The translations under genes were made by a program, and so were the position numbers. From Tillandsia leiboldiana (lineage: Eukaryota; Streptophyta; Magnoliopsida; Poales; Bromeliaceae), in NCBI GenBank assembly GCA_029204045.2, contig CM055069.1, positions 19,110,325 through 19,174,324 on the forward strand: DNA of 64,000 bases. The letters run 5' to 3'. Shown here piece after piece: positions 61,080 to 64,000 of the stretch. Below the pieces are notes generated by a model, which worked only from the letters and a program-made list of their open reading frames with translations, made no database searches and had not been told where the DNA came from. How positions within the stretch are numbered: the stretch's first letter is position 1; every line of letters begins with the position of its first letter.

Positions 61080-61399
61080 TGTAACGACCTGGCCCACTAG
61101 CAATAATAACTCGTTGGGCCCAAACCACAGCCCAAAATGCTTAAGCCCAGTTATTATTACTAGTGTCCATGTCTCATATAAACCCAATCACAATTCCATC
61201 CACATCTGATGTGGGACTATTGGGGGCGTCACAGACTCCCCCCGTTTAGGCCTGACGTCCTCGTCAGCCCAAACACACGCACAACAGTCGAAAATCACCA
61301 GGCGATGTGAGACTCGTCTCGCTAGCCCTGTCATCTAGACCCAGGCTCAGCCGAGACTCGCCGCACACTTCCGGCTGGTTATTGGCTCTGATACCATCT
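61080..61399 (-). mobile_element. TRIM-like element, copy 2, joined to LTR G at the primer binding site
   Basis: The terminal repeat is 61080-61233 (154 bp), followed by the internal region and the primer site TGGTATCAGAGC (61388-61399, minus strand), almost identical to copy 1. The next bases are not the TRIM repeat but TCTAATC and then gypsy LTR G. That spacer is exactly the one found in the LARD-like element. The left repeat is preceded by TACCAAA, normally found just before the right TRIM repeat, so this may be the middle of a former tandem TRIM. Confidence 0.85.
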
Positions 61400-61403
61400 A
61401 ATC

Positions 61404-64000
61404 TGTCACGCCCCGAGTTTTAAAAATTCGGTCTAAAATTTTTTTTTTTTTTTGAAATCAGAGTTCGCAAACCTGGGCGTAACAGACCGCCACACATATA
61501 GGAAACCCTCTATCCCATGGACAGAGACTCCCCTATACATGCACGGCTAGCTAGTGATCAACATCAGAAAGCAACAGATATCTCAGCTAATCATACTAAT
61601 CTAATCAGTCAGGAAAATCTTAAAATAACTTATTACATCATCGGTTAAATATTTAAATAGGACAGGAAATGAAATGCTCTAAAAGGAAAGTCTGCCATAA
61701 GTCATCAAAGATCTCAATGTCAATATCTAGCATCATGGGGACAGCTCTATCGTAACAGGCTCACTGGATCGTCCCGACATCTCCCCACCCGACGGACCTG
61801 AAAAACAGTCACCCGGGGGTGTGATACACCGGAGTGTATCCCAGTGGGCACGACGAGCCGAGCGTCAGCTAATCGTACCTACTGGGTACTAAAATCTGCG
61901 GATAGTAACAGTCAATAGGAAAAGCTGGAAAGCATAGAGGTCTACTAATAATCAGAATAAGAACTGCAGATAAGTATACCGAAAATCAAGATATAATAGC
62001 AATAATCCATCATGAAAGCTATAGATCATACATGCTGGAATCAAAAGATAACTACAAGAATCATGTATAAGGAGCTGCAAGTGATGAAAGCATGTCTACA
62101 GATAATAATACTGGAAATAAACTGAGCAACAGTACAATTAACAGTAATGCGTCAAAGGTAGAAACCCAAGTACCCAATCATGCGCCAATGTTGGTCTCAT
62201 AGGACCTCAGGCAAAGCCACTGTTCGGCACCCTTTCGGCTGACATAACCCCTGTCAAGGGCTCACGGGTCTATCATCAGACCACTCTACCGGTAAAGAAC
62301 AAGCTCCACGGGGAGCGACCCCGGCCATGTTCGTGAAGTACAGCAGTGCATGGCAAGTCATAATGATCAATCTCACGGTCTAGTGACCGGGTAGTCGGCA
62401 ACATGCCGAGATCCCAACAGGGAATCATCAGTCTATATCAATCAATCAGGATCAATCAATCATGCATATCGACAATATATCAGGTAACATCTCAAATGAC
62501 AGGAATTAGCAAGTATCCTCGAATCATGCAATTCTATGTACAGGAATATAAAAGATGCTAAGCAGGTACATATGATGTGTCTCAAGTAGATCAAAATCTA
62601 TCAGGAATAATCATGGAGTATGTACACAATAATCAGGCTGATCGTGAACGGGTAATCTCAAGCACGGGTCTAACAGAGTCAATGTCAATCAGAGGGATCA
62701 TGATATGTCAAAAGAGATCAGCATAAGTCAAGATAGGTCATATAGATATAATCAGCAGGGCAAATCAAAAACAGGGGTCCGACTGGACTAAAGCAACCAG
62801 AGGGCCAAAAAGCTGAGGCCCGGTTCGAAGATAACCCACCTGGATGAAGGCAGATCCACGAACTCCCGTGCGGCTACTGGGAGGCTGGTGCTGAGCAGCT
62901 AGGCCCTGAATAAGTAAATATGATCAGTAATACTCACACAAACCCATCCCCGACGACACAACAGTAACGCGACGCTAATACGGGTCGATACAGCCGTTTT
63001 ATCGAACGAAACCCGATTCCCGATCAACGAGAGTCCACAGGACTCTAACAAAATGTCCAGTAAGTGTATAATTACTGTCTAAAGGTCATTATCGCGTCTA
63101 AATCTCATTTTGATCCATAACATTTTCTAAATTGCATAATTATCTTATTTTATTATCCGTTTCAACTTGTTCTTGCAATCCGGGGGTCCAAAATCGACGC
63201 CGTAAGTTTCGGCGTGTTTGTTTCGACAAGGCGGAGGCCGTGCTCACAAGATTGGGCTGACACGGATCCCAATAACAAAGTTGGCCCATAATCCTTTAAA
63301 GTCCAATTAACCATTATGCAATAACTTAATACATACATGATCTGAACAGGAGTTAACTGGAGCATGGTGTTAATATTGCACAGAGGAGTGAAGTGCTCAC
63401 CTTGCGCGCGTCGGAGGCCGGCCGGAGAGCTTGCTGGAGCAAGGTGGTGCACCAACTCAAACAAGCCAAGGCTCGGGTTGGATGTTCTCGGAGCAACTCA
63501 GGCTCAGACCTGTTCCAAGGGTGAGCAGCAGTTAGCAGAGGGTCCCAAATGAAGCCCGGTCCATGTCGGGTCAGGCGCCGGCGGCCGGAAGTGGCGGCGG
63601 CCGGAGCCAAGTCCGAGATGGGTGGCTCGGGTGCAACATCTAAAACCGAGCTACAGGGATCATTCTGTCCCAAAACAAAATCATGGGGGTCATTACACTG
63701 GTATTTAGGGTGTACCTGTAGTGTTGGCCGGAGCCCGAGTCGCCGGGAATCGCCGGGGTCCGAGCTTGAAACCGACTCGGGTGCAACCCTATAGACCAAA
63801 ACCCCGACGTTCAGCTCTGCATGCAACCCAATGGAAAAGATCCTAAGGACCAAAGAAGCTTACCTGAGTGGTTTTCCGGTGACTGGGCACGTCGGCAGGG
63901 CGCGGCGGCGGAGCTCGGGTGAAGCTCCAAGACCGCCAATGGCGGTTTCCGGCGCGGCGGTTCCGGGCCGGAGCAAGTTGGACCAGAGGGTCTGTCCCGG
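61404..64000 (-). mobile_element. LTR 'G', partial (runs off window)
   Basis: The minus-strand LTR end GGGGCGTGACA is at 61404. It follows the plan of C and the LARD-like LTR in reverse: hairpin array (about 61805-61890), CT(C/T)TACCGGTAAAG with one mismatch (62284-62297), the 'ggtgggttatcttcg' block (about 62825-62840) and the 'gcttgtgagcac' block near 63240. Minus-strand splice-donor-like sites lie at 63862 (CTCAG|GTAAGC), 63714 (ACAG|GTACAC) and 63399 (AAG|GTGAGC). Its 5' end is outside the window. Confidence 0.85.

Overview
The window is heterochromatin-like DNA from a flowering plant. It is built almost entirely of nested LTR retrotransposons, plus one decayed Helitron. The plant assignment rests on chromodomain Ty3/gypsy polyproteins, initiator-Met primer binding sites (TGGTATCAGAGC), a TRIM family, a plant-type Helitron Rep-helicase and telo-box/TATA LTR promoters. 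I cannot resolve the clade. I see no intact host gene, rRNA, tRNA gene or CRISPR array.

Layout. 1-2914: minus-strand LTR 'B', cut by the window edge and inserted into the 3' LTR of element A. 2915-12484: element A, a nearly intact chromovirus on the minus strand with almost identical LTRs and one frameshift in integrase. A itself sits inside a plus-strand LTR 'C', whose remainder is 12485-14480. 14481-17221, 21363-22414, 32076-33161 and 46197-52514 are pieces of one AT-rich background sequence of about 11 kb that ends in a Helitron. It was split by a 4.1-kb solo LTR (17222-21362, target duplication AATTG), a LARD-like element with 4.3-kb LTRs and an internal region under 1 kb (22415-32075, CTTCG), and element D, a gag-only element (33162-46196, AAGAT). 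D carries a further solo LTR 'E' (39022-43038, ATATC) in its 5' LTR.

The Helitron Rep-helicase is broken by three stop codons and then by LTR 'F' (52515-53576). From 53577 to about 61403 the DNA is scrambled: a TRIM inserted in F, an inverted reverse-transcriptase fragment, the decayed chromovirus H (three nonsense codons, 5' LTR lost), a short patchwork filler, and a second TRIM copy fused at its primer binding site to gypsy LTR 'G', which runs off the window.

How the parts relate. D and the LARD-like element lack pol, yet have the same LTR 3' terminus (GGGGCGTGACA) and primer binding site as A, so an A-like chromovirus is a plausible source of their enzymes. The most interesting signals are in the LTRs. 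A hairpin at a fixed place about 350-550 bp from the LTR 3' end keeps its pairing while its stem sequence is replaced between families. A second covarying hairpin precedes the polypurine tract. The LTRs also carry series of consensus 5' splice-donor sites, TATA boxes set inside inverted repeats, and G-box arrays.
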